Assembly (NCBI GenBank): GCA_963989385.1
Contig: OZ022500.1
Span: 24,318,460-24,382,459, forward strand
Length of the DNA: 64,000 bases
Direction: 5' to 3'
Origin: Ctena decussata
Lineage: Eukaryota > Mollusca > Bivalvia > Lucinida > Lucinidae
The position numbers and the translations under genes were made by a program. Shown one piece after another: positions 21,839 to 32,009 of this stretch (within the stretch, counting starts at the first letter, position 1; every line of letters starts with the position of its first letter). The notes beneath the pieces are model-generated. The model had not been told where the DNA came from, searched no databases, and saw only the letters and a program-made list of their open reading frames with translations.

Positions 21839-22062
21839 GCTCGGTAAATTTCAGTGCCGGGGCGTCCTACTAGTTTGAATAATAGTAGGGTAAGGTCCGG
21901 CTGTACTTGCAGCAGGTGCGGGATGGGGTTGTTTGGATCATTTTACTGTCATTTGTCTTACATTCTTTTTCTTTCTACCTCTCTTCTAGAGACGGCTCGA
22001 TTTAAACTGAAATACTGTCTCAAGGGACCGTTTAACCCAAAATAGCCAACAAACCACAGGAA
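21839..22062 (+). repeat. SINE-like family C, copy 4
   Basis: AGTGCCGGGGCGTCCTACTA, GTAGGTGCGGG-type text as GCAGGTGCGGGATGGGG, and AGAGACGGCTCGATTTAAAC. The tail is AGCCAACAAACCACAGG. Tandem neighbour of copy 3. Confidence 0.7.
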
Positions 22063-22323
22063 CAGGGCTTAAGTTATAACAACATCAGATGGTCGTCTCA
22101 CGAATTTCAGATATGGATTTACATCACTGCAATTTGAGAGACGACTACCTGATGTTATTATAATCTAACAGTATGTACCTTAATCTTTAGCAGTCTTTTT
22201 CAAAGAAATGGAACATGGAATCCTAATCACTACATGAATTTGTGCTCCATTTGGTTGGAATTGTTGTCTCGCCTAATGTGATTATATTTATCATTATGCT
22301 GTAGGTCAGATAATCTTGGACGG

Positions 22324-22494
22324 GGCCGCGTAGCGCAGTCGGTAGCGTGTCTGACTCGAGAGCTAGAGGTCCGGGATTTGATACCCGATTCGGATACTTA
22401 CTTTCGTTTCCCTTTTCGCTGATTCAATACGGGTAGTTGTCAGTTACTGGCAAAAGTATGTGCACTTAGTACCGGCTATCCGCTTAGGAGGTCT
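22324..22494 (+). mobile_element. tRNA-derived SINE, 5' half of a split copy
   Basis: Head GGCCGCGTAGCGCAGTCGGT with A box, anticodon loop CTCGAGA, and a B-box region (GGATTTGATACCC), then CGTTTCCCTTTTCGCTGATT and GTATGTGCACTTAGTACCGG. It stops at CTTAGGAGGTCT, where the 1.96-kb element begins. The remaining 3' part resumes at about 24471. Confidence 0.8.
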
Positions 22495-24451
22495 AACAAG
22501 AGGGCCATGAGGCCCTGTATCGCTCACCTGAACAATTGGCAAAGTGGCTTTTTCTTATGTTTTGAAATTGTCTAATTATGAGTCTTGGGTCAAAAGTCAA
22601 AGAACGACCATGACCTATTGTACTCATAAATCTTCATGTACTCATTAAGGCAACAATATATACCATTTTTTAGGCAAAACTTTCCATGAAATCTTATGTT
22701 CTAGCATTTTCCCATATTTGACCTTGCTGTAAAAGAGGTCAAGGTCAACCAAGGTCATAATTTGAACAATCTTGATAGTACTGGAGTACCCAACGCTACA
22801 TACATGTACCAAGTTTCAAGGCCATTGATCAATTGGTTCTGGAGAAAAAGATTTTGAAAGGTTTTTACCATATATGGTCATGGTGGCCATGTTGGTCATG
22901 TAACCAGACCATTTGAAGAAATTTTCATTTCCTCGACCCCTGAAGGCTCTATTTAATATTTGGTTACAATTGGCGCATTGGCTTTTAAGGAGAAGTTTGA
23001 AATTGTCAAACTGTTCTGAGAATTCAGGGTCAAAGGTCAAAGAACGACCTTGACCTCTTGTACTCATGAATCTTGATGTACACATTAAGATGACTTTATT
23101 TACCAATTTTTAGGCCTAAATCTTCAAAACTTTCCATGAAATCTTATGTTCTAGCATTTTCCCATATTTGACCTTGCTGTTAAATGGCCGAGGTCACCCC
23201 AAGGTCATCATTTTGAACACTCTTGATAGTACTGGAGTACTCAATGCTACATACAAAGTTTCAAGGCCATCGGTCAATTGGTTCTGGAGAAGAAGATTTT
23301 TTTAGGTTTTTACCATATATGGGCATGGCGGCCATGTTGGTCATGTGACCTGAACCGTTTGAACAAATTTTCATTCCCTCAACCCCTGAAGGCTCTATAT
23401 GAAATTTGGTTACAACTGGCCCTGTGGTTTTTGAGAATATTGTTTGAAATTGTCAAAATATGAGAGTTCAGGGTCAAAGGTCAAAGAATGACCTTGACCT
23501 CTTGTTCTCACAAATCTTCATTGTACTCATTAAAGATGACTGCATATACCAATTTTTAGACCTTAATCATCAAAACTTTCAATGAAATCTTATGTTCTAG
23601 CATTTTCCCATATTTGACCTTGTCGTAAAAAAGGTCAAGGTCAACCCAAGGTCATAATTTGAACAATTTTGATAGTACTTGAGTACTCAATGCTACATAC
23701 CAAGTTTCAAGGCCATCGGTCAATTGGTTCTGGAGGAGAAGATTTTTCAAGGTTTTTACCATATATGGGCATTGGCGGCCATGCTGGTCATGTGACCTGG
23801 ACTGTAAGGATAAATTTTCGTTCCCTCAACCCCTCAAGGCTCTATATGAAATTTGGTTACAATTGGTCCAGTGGCTGTTGAGAAGATTGTTTGAAATTGT
23901 CAAAATATGAGAGTTCTGGGTCAAAGGTCAAAGAATGACCTTGACCTTTTGTACTCATAAATCTTCATGTACTCATTAAGATGACTGTAGATATCGATTT
24001 TTAGCCAAAAATCTTTAACAGTTTTCAAGATATTTTATGTTCTAGCATTTTCCCATATAAAAGCACAAGGAAGCAAATTTGACCTTGCCGTAAAAAAGGT
24101 CAAGGTCAACCCAAGGTAATAATTTGAACAATCTTGGTAGTACTTGTGTACCCGATGCTACATACCAAGTTTCAAGGCCATCAGCCTATTGGTTCTGGAG
24201 AAGAAGATTTTTTTAGGTTTTTACCATATATGGGCGTGGCGGCCATGTTGGTCATGTGACCAGGACGGTTTGAACAACTTTTCGTTCCCCCTTCCTCTGG
24301 AGGCCATATATGAAATTTGGTTACAATTGGCCCAGCGGTTTCAGAGGAGAAGTTGTTTGAAATTGTGGACGGACGGACGACGGACGACGACGGACGACGG
24401 AGCCTTACCATCCTATAAGCTCCCCCGGAGCCGCTGGCTCAGGTGAACTAA
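22495..24451 (+). mobile_element. tandem-core element, AACAAGAGG-head class, copy 1 (full length)
   Basis: The 5' head AACAAGAGGGCCATGAGGCC contains a hairpin (GGGCC-ATGA-GGCCC) followed by CGCTCACCTGAAC. The body has four units of about 445 bp marked by GGGTCAAAGGTCAAAGAA (22588, 23028, 23471, about 23919) and ATATATGGGCATGGCGGCCA. A GACGGACGACGG microsatellite (24365-24402) precedes the 3' hairpin GAGCC-GCT-GGCTC (24428-24440) and the end AGGTGAACTAA. The 5' CTCACCTGA and 3' TCAGGTGA are inverted. Consistent with a non-autonomous Helitron-like element. Frames inside are repeat artefacts. Inserted within a SINE. Confidence 0.75.
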
Positions 24452-24470
24452 AAAAGTAAGGAGGAAAATT

Positions 24471-24558
24471 CCTGCTCAGAAATAGTGTGATAAGGTTATG
24501 TTAACTGACGGTACCGACATCACCATAGCTGTGTACCGTGGACATAAAGCAACAACTA
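24471..24558 (+). mobile_element. tRNA-derived SINE, 3' half of a split copy
   Basis: CCTGCTCAGAAATAGTGTG and GGTTATGTTAACTGACGGTA, then GTGTACCGTGGACATAAAGC, correspond to CCTGCCCAGGAATAGTGTG ... GTTTACCGTGGACGTTAAAC of the intact copy at 34757-35033. With 22324-22494 it rebuilds one SINE around the inserted element. The short AAGGAGG at 24458-24464 repeats the TAGGAGG at 22485-22491. Confidence 0.75.
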
Positions 24559-24684
24559 ATCTGGGTTAGGATTTGCACCATTGTGGATATCCCTTTGCTT
24601 TGAAAACGCATTTTCTGTAACGTTGCTGTTCATTCGTGCACGTGAAATATTGCACCGTTTAAACTTCTATTTGCACATGTGATC

Positions 24685-25060
24685 AAGAGTAAGGAGGAAA
24701 ATTCTCAGGAACTGATACAGTTTCCATTCCAGATCCAACCCGAGACACCATGAGGGAAAGAGACAACACAAAACCAACTAGTCATCACCAAAGGCAGCCA
24801 CGTGAAAGTCATTTCCCATGTAGGTGGTCAACGGGCTAGCCTGATCACCACAAGCCATATATCAACAACATACATAGCAACTAACAACACATAGAACAGA
24901 CAAGAAGAACCAAAACAGAACTGCCATCTTGGGACAGCCAGTAATGAAATTACTGGCGGCAATACCCGTTTGTGGTCGACTAACCCTCGCCCTGTGTTCT
25001 GCCATGGTTCATCAGATACTTAGTTGTTCATCCCAACAAAAATAACCACCGCCCACAAAA
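24685..25060 (-). repeat. dispersed repeat family B, copy 2
   Basis: GGAGGAAAATTCTCAGGAAC, then 'tgatacag', CATTTCCCATGTAGGTGGTC, and GACAGCCAGTAATGAAATTA. Same order of blocks as 3192-3740, 39069-39700 and 62335-62530. Confidence 0.65.
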
Positions 25061-25069
25061 CAGTCTACA

Positions 25070-25450
25070 AAAAGAACCAACCCTGACAGTGAGAACAATT
25101 TTTACCCTTTTTCAATTTTATAATGTCAGGGCTAGCCTTAACATAACAAACCACATATAAAAAAACAGTCAAAGCGACACACAGCACAACTATGAACCAA
25201 AACAGAAGTGCCGCCTTGGGACGGCCAGCAATGAAATTACTGGTAGTGGTGGGGTTAGGGTTTTACAGGTTTGCAGTCGTTCTCATGGTCCTGCTTTGGT
25301 TCATCAGACAGTTGTTCGGTTTGCATGGACGATGCCTAGCTCATACATGTAATATCTCGGGAACAATGAAATCAAAATTAACGCTAAGATAAAGCAAACA
25401 TGAGGACTCATAGAAATAGCTACACTAAAATTCTGGAGCAGTTAAACCAC
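25070..25450 (-). repeat. dispersed repeat family B, copy 3 (partial)
   Basis: Repeats the second half of the family: ACAGAAGTGCCGCCTTGGGA, CGGCCAGCAATGAAATTACT, GGTTCATCAGACAGTTGTTC and ACATGAGGACTCATAGA. It lies in tandem with copy 2. Confidence 0.65.
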
Positions 25451-25547
25451 GGGGGGCCCGACCCATCAATAGTGAAGTCGTGTCTTCTCTTGTCTGCATA
25501 TAAATCAAACATTTGATTGTATCTTTTCTCCCTGTTTTGGCGGGTGG

Positions 25548-25780
25548 TGCGCTGATGCTGTGTAAAGCTTCCATTGCCGGGGTGTCCTACTGATTCGGAA
25601 CATCGTAGGGCAAGGGCCTACTGTGCTTGCAGTAGGTGCGGGTGGTTTTGTTTGGATATTTTTCTCTCGTCTATCATTTCTGTCTTCTCTCTCCCTCTCT
25701 CTGGCAGACGGCCCGATATAGCTGAAATACTGTCTCGAAGGGCAAACCAAAAAACAGTCAATCAGTCAGTCCCTATTTAT
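25548..25780 (+). repeat. SINE-like family C, copy 5
   Basis: CATTGCCGGGGTGTCCTACT, TAGGGCAAGGGCCTACTGTG, TTGCAGTAGGTGCGGGTGG, CTCTCTGGCAGACGGCCCGA and an 'aatactgtctcgaaggg' block. Tail AACAGTCAATCAGTCAGTC. Confidence 0.7.
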
Positions 25781-25799
25781 GCCATGCTCTTTTCCTACA

Positions 25800-26784
25800 A
25801 CTAATCATCCGGAACCGGAAGTCAAGGACTTCTCGAAGCTGCTTCAGTCGAGTTTGTTTGTATTTACTTACACCGTAGGTCTTTCGTTCCTGAATATTTT
25901 GATGACAAGACACTGACATTAAAATCAGCAGGCAATCCCAGCCAAGTCATAGCTTTTGCAGCCACAATCAGGCTTTAAAAAGTCAAAACTGCTGTCAAGT
26001 TCTGTGCCTTTTTTAATCAATGCTGTTTGCTATTCTTTCATTAGATGCAGCCTGCCCTTAGTGAGAAATTCTTCAGCAAGCGCATTGGTTGTGCGTTTGA
26101 AAATACATGTTCCTGTGTTAGCGTCTAGTAAAGTTTAAAGTGTTCGATGTGATGTTACACTGAATAGACTTGAATAAGTGTTCCCAAATGATATACTCAT
26201 TGCCTAGCACTAGGCGTTAATTATGAGTTGGCGATTGCCCACTTCCTGAAATATTGTTTCTGATCTTTTTACTACATGGGAATAGCCATTAATAGGAAAA
26301 GGTTTAGCAAACTGGACTCACAGACATTTGAAACAAGCATTGGAATCGTATTTGATGTTGTCTTTTGGGATTTGTGCATATAACAAAGTATTAAATGATT
26401 TGAACAAAAATATTTGGATAAAATTTCAGCCATAAACTTCGCACATACAAGACCGCCGACTAACTACAAAGGTCAGGTGCTTGATATGCGGACCATACCC
26501 TGCCGGATATAGATTGCGACATAGTACCGTTATCAAAGCAACCAAGGTATTTTTTTTGCGTGACACCAATCACTTCAACAGTTCACTGCCTCTTTTGTCA
26601 TGTTGGTGATGCATACTCGTCACATAAAAATCAGTGAAAGTGCATCGCCTCCAAGCTGCTTTACAAAGCTTTTCATACCTTTAATTGCAATAATCCAACA
26701 TGCATCGCTTTGAAAAAATCAGAATTAGGTCAGTATAGCAGTAGACAGTGCACAGCAAAAGTAAGACTTGATAGTCAATTTCAT
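25800..26784. other. no firm feature; coding-like relic on minus strand
   Basis: Minus-strand 26137 down to about 25928 reads for some 65 codons with one internal stop (blocks TNALAEEFLTKGRLHL and KKGTELDSSFDFLKPD). It is not recognised and could be an old transposon or gene relic. Nothing else is supported. Confidence 0.2.
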
Positions 26785-26786
26785 AC

Positions 26787-26916
26787 CTATCAACTCGAAT
26801 TCATTTCCTATGCGTTTCATTTGTAAGTCTTCCTGAGTGGCCGTTTCGTCTAAAATAAATCCGCCATCTTGGCCTTCTTCTGGTATGTCTTGCAGTTCTG
26901 CCTCTCTTTGATCCAT
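26787..26916 (-). CDS. candidate first exon, BH3-like motif
   Basis: Begins with ATG at 26916 (G at -3 and G at +4, a good initiation context) and reads 43 codons to a plausible 5' splice site, ATAG|GTATGA, at 26787/26786. The product is acidic: MDQREAELQDIPEEGQDGG, then a segment ending EDLQMKRIGNEFELI. MKRIGNEFE resembles the BH3 core of Bax-like proteins (x-K-R-I-G-D-E-x-D), but Asp is replaced by Asn and the upstream hydrophobic position is not conserved. No second exon with BH1/BH2 was found downstream on the minus strand, although an intron could carry it out of the window. Could be an apoptosis-related gene, another gene, or chance. Confidence 0.3.
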
Positions 26917-26919
26917 ACC

Positions 26920-27800
26920 AAAACGTCTTTGTACACTCCTGCTTTCTGATCATTTTCATTTTTGGAGCTTTATAAGTTTAGATGATGGTGCAAAAAAAAT
27001 AACCCCTTTTGCAAGAAACTTGTAACTTTTAGGCGATTAGCAATATAATGTCAAACAAAGTCTTAGGCCCAATTTTACGTCGACGACTTATTTGTACATG
27101 TAGGTAAGTTTAACCGCGGTGGCAATTTCGCTGAGCCGACTTTAAAGTCTCCATAGTCCTATCAGTGGTAAAAATGACAAAACTCAGATCATTGTAAAAA
27201 GCGGTTCAACCTTCACGTTTGGTAATAAAATGTGGGTTGATATGCATATATTGAGTCATATACATGTAACTGGCAAAAAGGAGAGAAAACAAGTTTTTGA
27301 AAACTAACAAATCGCTCAACTAAAACCAATTTAATGTTCTGGTTTCCCGTTTAGCAATGCTATATGAACAGATTGAGACTCCACACCTGTTCATTGTAGT
27401 TTTACCATTTCATTTAACATAATGAAATCGAAAGAAGGTCATTTTAGTTGCTAACTAAAATCACCCAAGTTTTCAAACCGTTTTTATGTGAAACTCAATG
27501 TTTTATTTGTTTAAAGCTGAATAATCACGGCAATTTACAATGACGAAACTAGTGAGAAGCTTGCAGCTATACTTCATGATAAAATTTTTCATGCTGATAG
27601 AGCAATGGAACCTTTAAAACCATAGAGCAATAGGGCCTTTAAAACCATGGCTTAAATCGATTTTACGTGCGAAAAATCGGCATGATTCAGCAAATCCATT
27701 TAACATAAAAATACAGGGTATTACGTATAGGAATAAGCATTCTACTGTGTAAAAGTTAGCTCATCACACTGGGCATGGCAAAACGAATTAATGTTTCGCC
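26920..27800. other. no supported feature
   Basis: AT-rich intergenic sequence, possibly including the left flank of the Harbinger element. No terminal inverted repeat was found. Confidence 0.35.
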
Positions 27801-27804
27801 TTAA

Positions 27805-28104
27805 GAAACACTGCTTCTGTTTGCATGCGTGAAAGAATATGCAATTATTATTGAGGACAAGCGGACAGAAAAACGGACAACGAAAGAAAAGGAAAAAGCA
27901 TAGGAAGCGTTAGTGAAGAAATTTAATGCGGACGCGTGCATTACGAAGTGCAGTAGAAAACAACTTGAAAGCTGTCGGAAAAAAAAGGCTAAACAGAAAA
28001 CTCAGGAAGCATCTGACAGACGTGAACATTTTTCGTACCGGTGATGGATCCGCACCTCCAGCTTCTCCAGAGGATACCATTAAACAAGTTGTAAAGTAGA
28101 TCAT
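27805..28104 (+). pseudogene. Harbinger accessory protein (Myb/SANT-like), broken
   Basis: The frame reads ETLLLFACVKEYAIIIEDKR, then KRTTKEKEKA, a stop, EALVKKFNAD, KCSRKQLESC and TQEASDRREHF. It then shifts frame into GDGSAPPASPEDTIKQVV. This matches the Myb/SANT-like DNA-binding protein encoded beside PIF/Harbinger transposases, whose usual hallmarks are a trihelix with conserved Trp and a GGGP-type linker. The stop replaces the conserved Trp codon of the first helix region (TAG for an expected TGG). In living elements this protein takes the transposase to the nucleus and to its DNA ends. It converges with the transposase at 28560-29434. Confidence 0.7.
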
Positions 28105-28559
28105 ATCCTAATTGCGGAGAAGAGAGGTACGTGACATCATATCACGAGCGCGGAACGTGAGTGATATACCTAAAACTGCTAACAACTGACGAACAAACTG
28201 AATTATCACTCAACAATTCAATGTTAGAGCTGAACTAATTCGATTGTAACACTCAAAAACGCTGAAACACTATTCTTTTCATTCTAATTCCCCCAATCCT
28301 TGCCATAATCCCGCCAATATTCTTCAGTGTCTTACAGATAAATATACGTTTTATAACGATTTAAGATAGAAAAAAGACAAACTGTCTAACGCCAACGTAC
28401 GTTATCAAAACGTCACAAAATACAAATGAACATCAGCATTTGCCAGTGACGTCAGCAATTAGACTCCCGTGCTCCGACACAATGAAGTGTGGCAGAATTA
28501 AACACGGAAACTTCCCATTGCTTCTATAGGCTCACTGTGTTAGAGTATCGCTGTTTACG

Positions 28560-29434
28560 CACATATGAGAGGGTATAAATTTGATGTAAATGAATGCCCT
28601 CGTACCAGAACAGTCTCACCGAAAATGGCCGAGGCGTAGCGGAGCCATCTCTCGTCAAAATTACCTTCAATAATAATACAATAATACTTGTACATTAAGT
28701 AAATTATATCCCTTTCTGTTTCTCTACATTTCTACAAGTTCACCTCCTGGATTTTTAATTGGAATGTGCGTACAGTCAGCAGAAACAACAACACCAGGAA
28801 ACCTCCATGGCAGCCTCCATAAAACTGTTGCTTTGTGGCTTGAATTTCTTCTTCCGTATTAGGAAATGATATGAAGTCCTTGTGCAACGACGCTAATATA
28901 CCACGTCCCTTTCTATATCCCTTTCTATTCCTCTACATTTTTACAAGTTCACCTCCTGGATTTTTAATTGGAATGTGCGTACAGTCAGCAGAAACAACAA
29001 CACCAGGAAACTGGCAGCATCCATAAAACTGTTGCTTTGTGGCTTGAATTTCTTCTTCCGTATTTGGAAATGATATGAAGTCCTTGTGCAACGACGCTAT
29101 AATACCACATACCCTAATGATGATACGATTTGCACTTGACTCCGACGAAATCGACAGTCACCTTTGAAAACATCCCGTTGCCAAGAACGTCATGGTAACA
29201 AGAAGTTGTTCCACCGGCGTGATGTTATTTCCCCTGTTAAGTTGTAGGTCCTCCACCCGGTGCCTTACGAGTCCCTCCAACCTTCGCATATTTGTCTTTG
29301 TAAACCAAAACCGATCTACAAACTCCGTATCGTCGAAAAATTCGAAAGGGTCAAGTCTTTGAAAATGACGTCTCGAGGCTCAGTTGTGCATCACGAACAT
29401 CATTTATATTAATCAAATCATCATATGCATCCAT
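28560..29434 (-). pseudogene. HARBI1-like (PIF/Harbinger) transposase, broken
   Basis: Start at 29434 (MDAYDDLININDVRDAQ). One frameshift leads to RHFQRLDPFEFF and DDTEFVDRFWFTK, then MRRLEGLVRHRVEDL, TPVEQLLVTMTFLATG, a shift, ISFPNTEEEIQATKQQFYG, and the first catalytic block PGVVVSADCTHIPIKNPGG. RNRKGY follows, as in the family, which then normally carries a second Asp in 'RWPGS-HDSRIF'. Here that site is only weakly visible (RW ... ASAIF) and lacks the Asp. Stops and shifts make it non-functional. A roughly 195-bp part is duplicated in tandem (next entry). Confidence 0.8.
28709..29110 (-). repeat. tandem duplication inside the Harbinger pseudogene
   Basis: Copies at 28709-28905 and 28918-29110 share nearly every base from TCCCTTTCT to CAACGACGCTA; 12 nt (TCCCTTTCTATA) lie between. 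They differ by a small indel (AACCTCCATGGCAGCCTCC versus AACTGGCAGCATCC) and a few substitutions. The catalytic DCTH block is therefore present twice. The first copy (higher coordinates in the gene) joins the upstream sequence. Confidence 0.9.
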
Positions 29435-29439
29435 TTTTC

Positions 29440-30140
29440 ATACTAAATCGGTCAATCAGTCCATAATCTTCCGTTTTCTGAAGCTCAAAATAGTCCTTAA
29501 CTTTATTCACGATCAAAAATAATTTCTGCACGTGAAATCCATTCCGAAGATTACCTATGAAAATAAGCATCCAATGGCCTTAATTCTCGGTTTATCAGCG
29601 ACGTGAAATTGAGCCTTATACATGTAATATGAGTATGCCACTGACGGGATCAGGGTATTTTGTTAGCATTTTCCAATCGCGATTTCACCATAGCTAACAT
29701 TTGTTTACTCAGTCCGAATTTGAAAAAAATGTGAACGGTAGAATATGGCAGCTTTATTCAAAGTATTTCAAAGACCACCTTCAGGTTTAGAGTTAATCTT
29801 TCAGCTTTCGAATAATAATTTCGACCCCAATGAATATGAATTCTAAATACTTTAGAGCTCATCCCTTAGAACTCCTGATTGGAAATTTGCCTGTTGCCCG
29901 TGCTGTTTGCAAAAGACGAATCATCGAAGGTCTGTACAAAAGCTCATCATACCACTGATCTTCATACAATTTCCGTTCTTTGAAAAAATATACTTCTGAA
30001 AAGGTAAAGCACGTCAATGGTCATATCCCACGATGATATATCATTCATGGGTGACTCTTTTGTACTCGAAATTAAGCTGCGTCGCAAAAGTTATTAATGA
30101 AAATGGGCATACTTTCAAGGGAAACCTCTGCCAAATTCAT
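29440..30140. other. no supported feature
   Basis: AT-rich; probably right flank of the Harbinger element. No inverted terminus matching the left side was identified. Confidence 0.35.
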
Positions 30141-30352
30141 CATTTGGTTGTGTGCCCTGCGTAGACTCAGAGCAGCCTGGAAATCCGCCCTGTTTGACCA
30201 GACTCAACGATAAGTGCTCAAAGGTTAGCCAAGGGTATAAGCTACCTCCATGCGGACAACGAAGAGTCTGATCAGACTGGGTGGATGCCCAGGCTGATCT
30301 GAGTCTGCGCTGGGCGCACAACCACATTGTTGGTTTTGTCGTGTCGCGGCTC
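30141..30352. mobile_element. PalM palindromic MITE, copy d (5' truncated)
   Basis: Lacks the first 25-30 bp of the left terminus and starts around TTGGTTGTGTGCCCTGCG. The right end is intact (TTTTGTCGTGTCGCGGCTC). Confidence 0.75.
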
Positions 30353-30359
30353 ATTTCTC

Positions 30360-30825
30360 TCTTCTCAATGGAAGTCAACTCTTAAATGAACGAATTTGTT
30401 AGTACACCCAAGTTTGGCAGGGCGAAGTCGTCCAGCAAACACAAAAAGTTGATCTCCATAAAAATGGCAAATAAACTATGGCGGGGTCCTGTCAATCCAA
30501 AACAATGTATAATGAAACAAAAGAAAAGTAAGAAGCCTCTAACAAATAATATAAAGTCATAATAAAGCATTAACAAAAAATAAATCAATAACATAAATAG
30601 ATAAAGGGTTCTGTAGAAAAACCCTCATAGACCCTTTGAATGTGGCGTTTCCACATGATTCATAGAGTAACCTAGCAAACACGGTAGTCTCTATTTACCG
30701 ATTGCGATGCTTACACATTAGGTTCTTGCTTTCTGGTCGTGAGATACGCTGCTTACCACCGTAACATTCTAAAAGTTGGGACACTTAAATTTATTTGAAC
30801 TACAGACTGTAGATACCCTAAAATG
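30360..30825. other. no supported feature
   Basis: AT-rich sequence without recognised repeats. The next 150 bp (30830-30975) share CCAGTCTGATCTTGGTCTGC-type text with the MITE at 31832-32004. Confidence 0.35.
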
Positions 30826-31070
30826 GAAATTCTTGGTTTTATAACGCAGTAGTGCTTCCACTATTCCAGACTGTATGGGAAACAGTGTAGGCTTTGTTCA
30901 GACTGCAGGACCAGTCTGATCTTGGTCTGCACTGTTTGCACAAAACAGTATCTGTCCAAATTCTTATAATATTCCCGGTATTTATATTGGCCGACGATTA
31001 TGAGAAAAACGACTTATTTGCATTGATTGGTTGGAATTTTTAAAATGGGTGATTCTATTTAAAGAGATTT

Positions 31071-31306
31071 GAGCCGCGACACGACAAAACCAACAATGTG
31101 GTTGTGCGCCCAGCGCAGACTCAGATCAGCCTGGGCATCCGCCCAGTCTGATCAAAGTCTTCGCTGTCCGCATGAAAGTAGCTTAGACCCTCAGCTACCC
31201 TTTAAGCACTTGACAAAGAGTCTGGTCAAACTGAGCAGATGCCCAGGCTGATCTGAGTCTGCGCTGGGAGCACAACCACATTGTTGGTTTTCTCGTGTCG
31301 CGGCTC
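31071..31306. mobile_element. PalM palindromic MITE, copy e
   Basis: Ends GAGCCGCGACACGACAAAAC and GTTTTCTCGTGTCGCGGCTC. Exact flanking duplication ATTT (31067-31070 and 31307-31310). Confidence 0.9.
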
Positions 31307-31424
31307 ATTTTAATCGTTATGCCATTACAATCATATCAAACATATCCCGGATGTGCATACTGTGTAATAAAGTTACTTTTAAGCAATCGAAAATTATTTG
31401 TAATTAATGTGTATGGATACAGGC

Positions 31425-31490
31425 GCCCCGATTGCTCAGTAGGTTAAGCGCTGGCGTACTGGTGATCTAGCGGTCCCGGGTTTGAAAACA
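31425..31490 (+). repeat. tRNA-like SINE head (isolated)
   Basis: GCGCCCCGATTGCTCAGTAG is A-box-like, and GGTCCCGGGTTTGAAAACA is a degraded B box. It matches the minus-strand head of 41757-41950 (CAGTAGACTAATCGCTGGCC). Only the tRNA part is evident and it lacks a functional acceptor stem. Confidence 0.5.
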
Positions 31491-31831
31491 TCAATGCAGT
31501 TTTCTTTTTTGATGTAACTCTGGGGGTGATTTGTGGTAAATACAAAAATCTGCATAAAACCATAGAAAATTAACGTACCTCCCTGAAAGTTTGCTGACTT
31601 CTTATATTTGTTGTTCTCTAAAGTTTAGAATCCAGAATAGAGGGACATGCTGTTAAAAAAGGGTGTTTTATATGGAAAAATCATTTGTTCCAACTCTTTC
31701 TCAAATTTGTAAGGTAGACCAGATGAAAACAGTCACTTTTTCTCCAATGTCTGACCATGCATGGTGCGTGTACATGGCATGCATTAATTAAATACAGGTA
31801 GAGCAGTTATACCTTTATCATTCTCACATAA

Positions 31832-32004
31832 TACCATAAAAATTCTATATATTGGGACAGTTAGGTCTGAGCAAATAGTGCAAAACCAGATCAGACAGGA
31901 GCAGTCTGATTAGGGTCTACACTATTTGCCATCCCATTTGCATTTTTGGGCACATTACTGCACTGTAAAACCAAACTGTTCCAATTCTAGGACAGTTATG
32001 GTAT
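31832..32004. mobile_element. MITE with TACCATAA / TTATGGTA ends
   Basis: The left TACCATAAAAATTCTATATA-TTGGGACAG is roughly inverse to the right CCAATTCTAGGACAGTTATGGTA. The inner text CAGTCTGATTAGGGTCTACA is shared with 30890-30945 and 1480-1510. It lies within a larger imperfect inverted repeat (31495-31690 versus 32240-32440). Confidence 0.55.
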
Positions 32005-32009
32005 TCATT

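Noticed and set aside
23278..24446. Proteins containing 'GFYHIWAWRPCWSCD' at several loci
   Set aside because: These are translations of the 445-bp tandem unit (ATATATGGGCATGGCGGCCA) and of the GACG microsatellite; no conserved domain.
31071..31251. Short proteins beginning MSRDTTKPTMWLCAQRR in several places
   Set aside because: They fall exactly on PalM MITE copies, on either strand, and reflect the MITE sequence rather than a gene.
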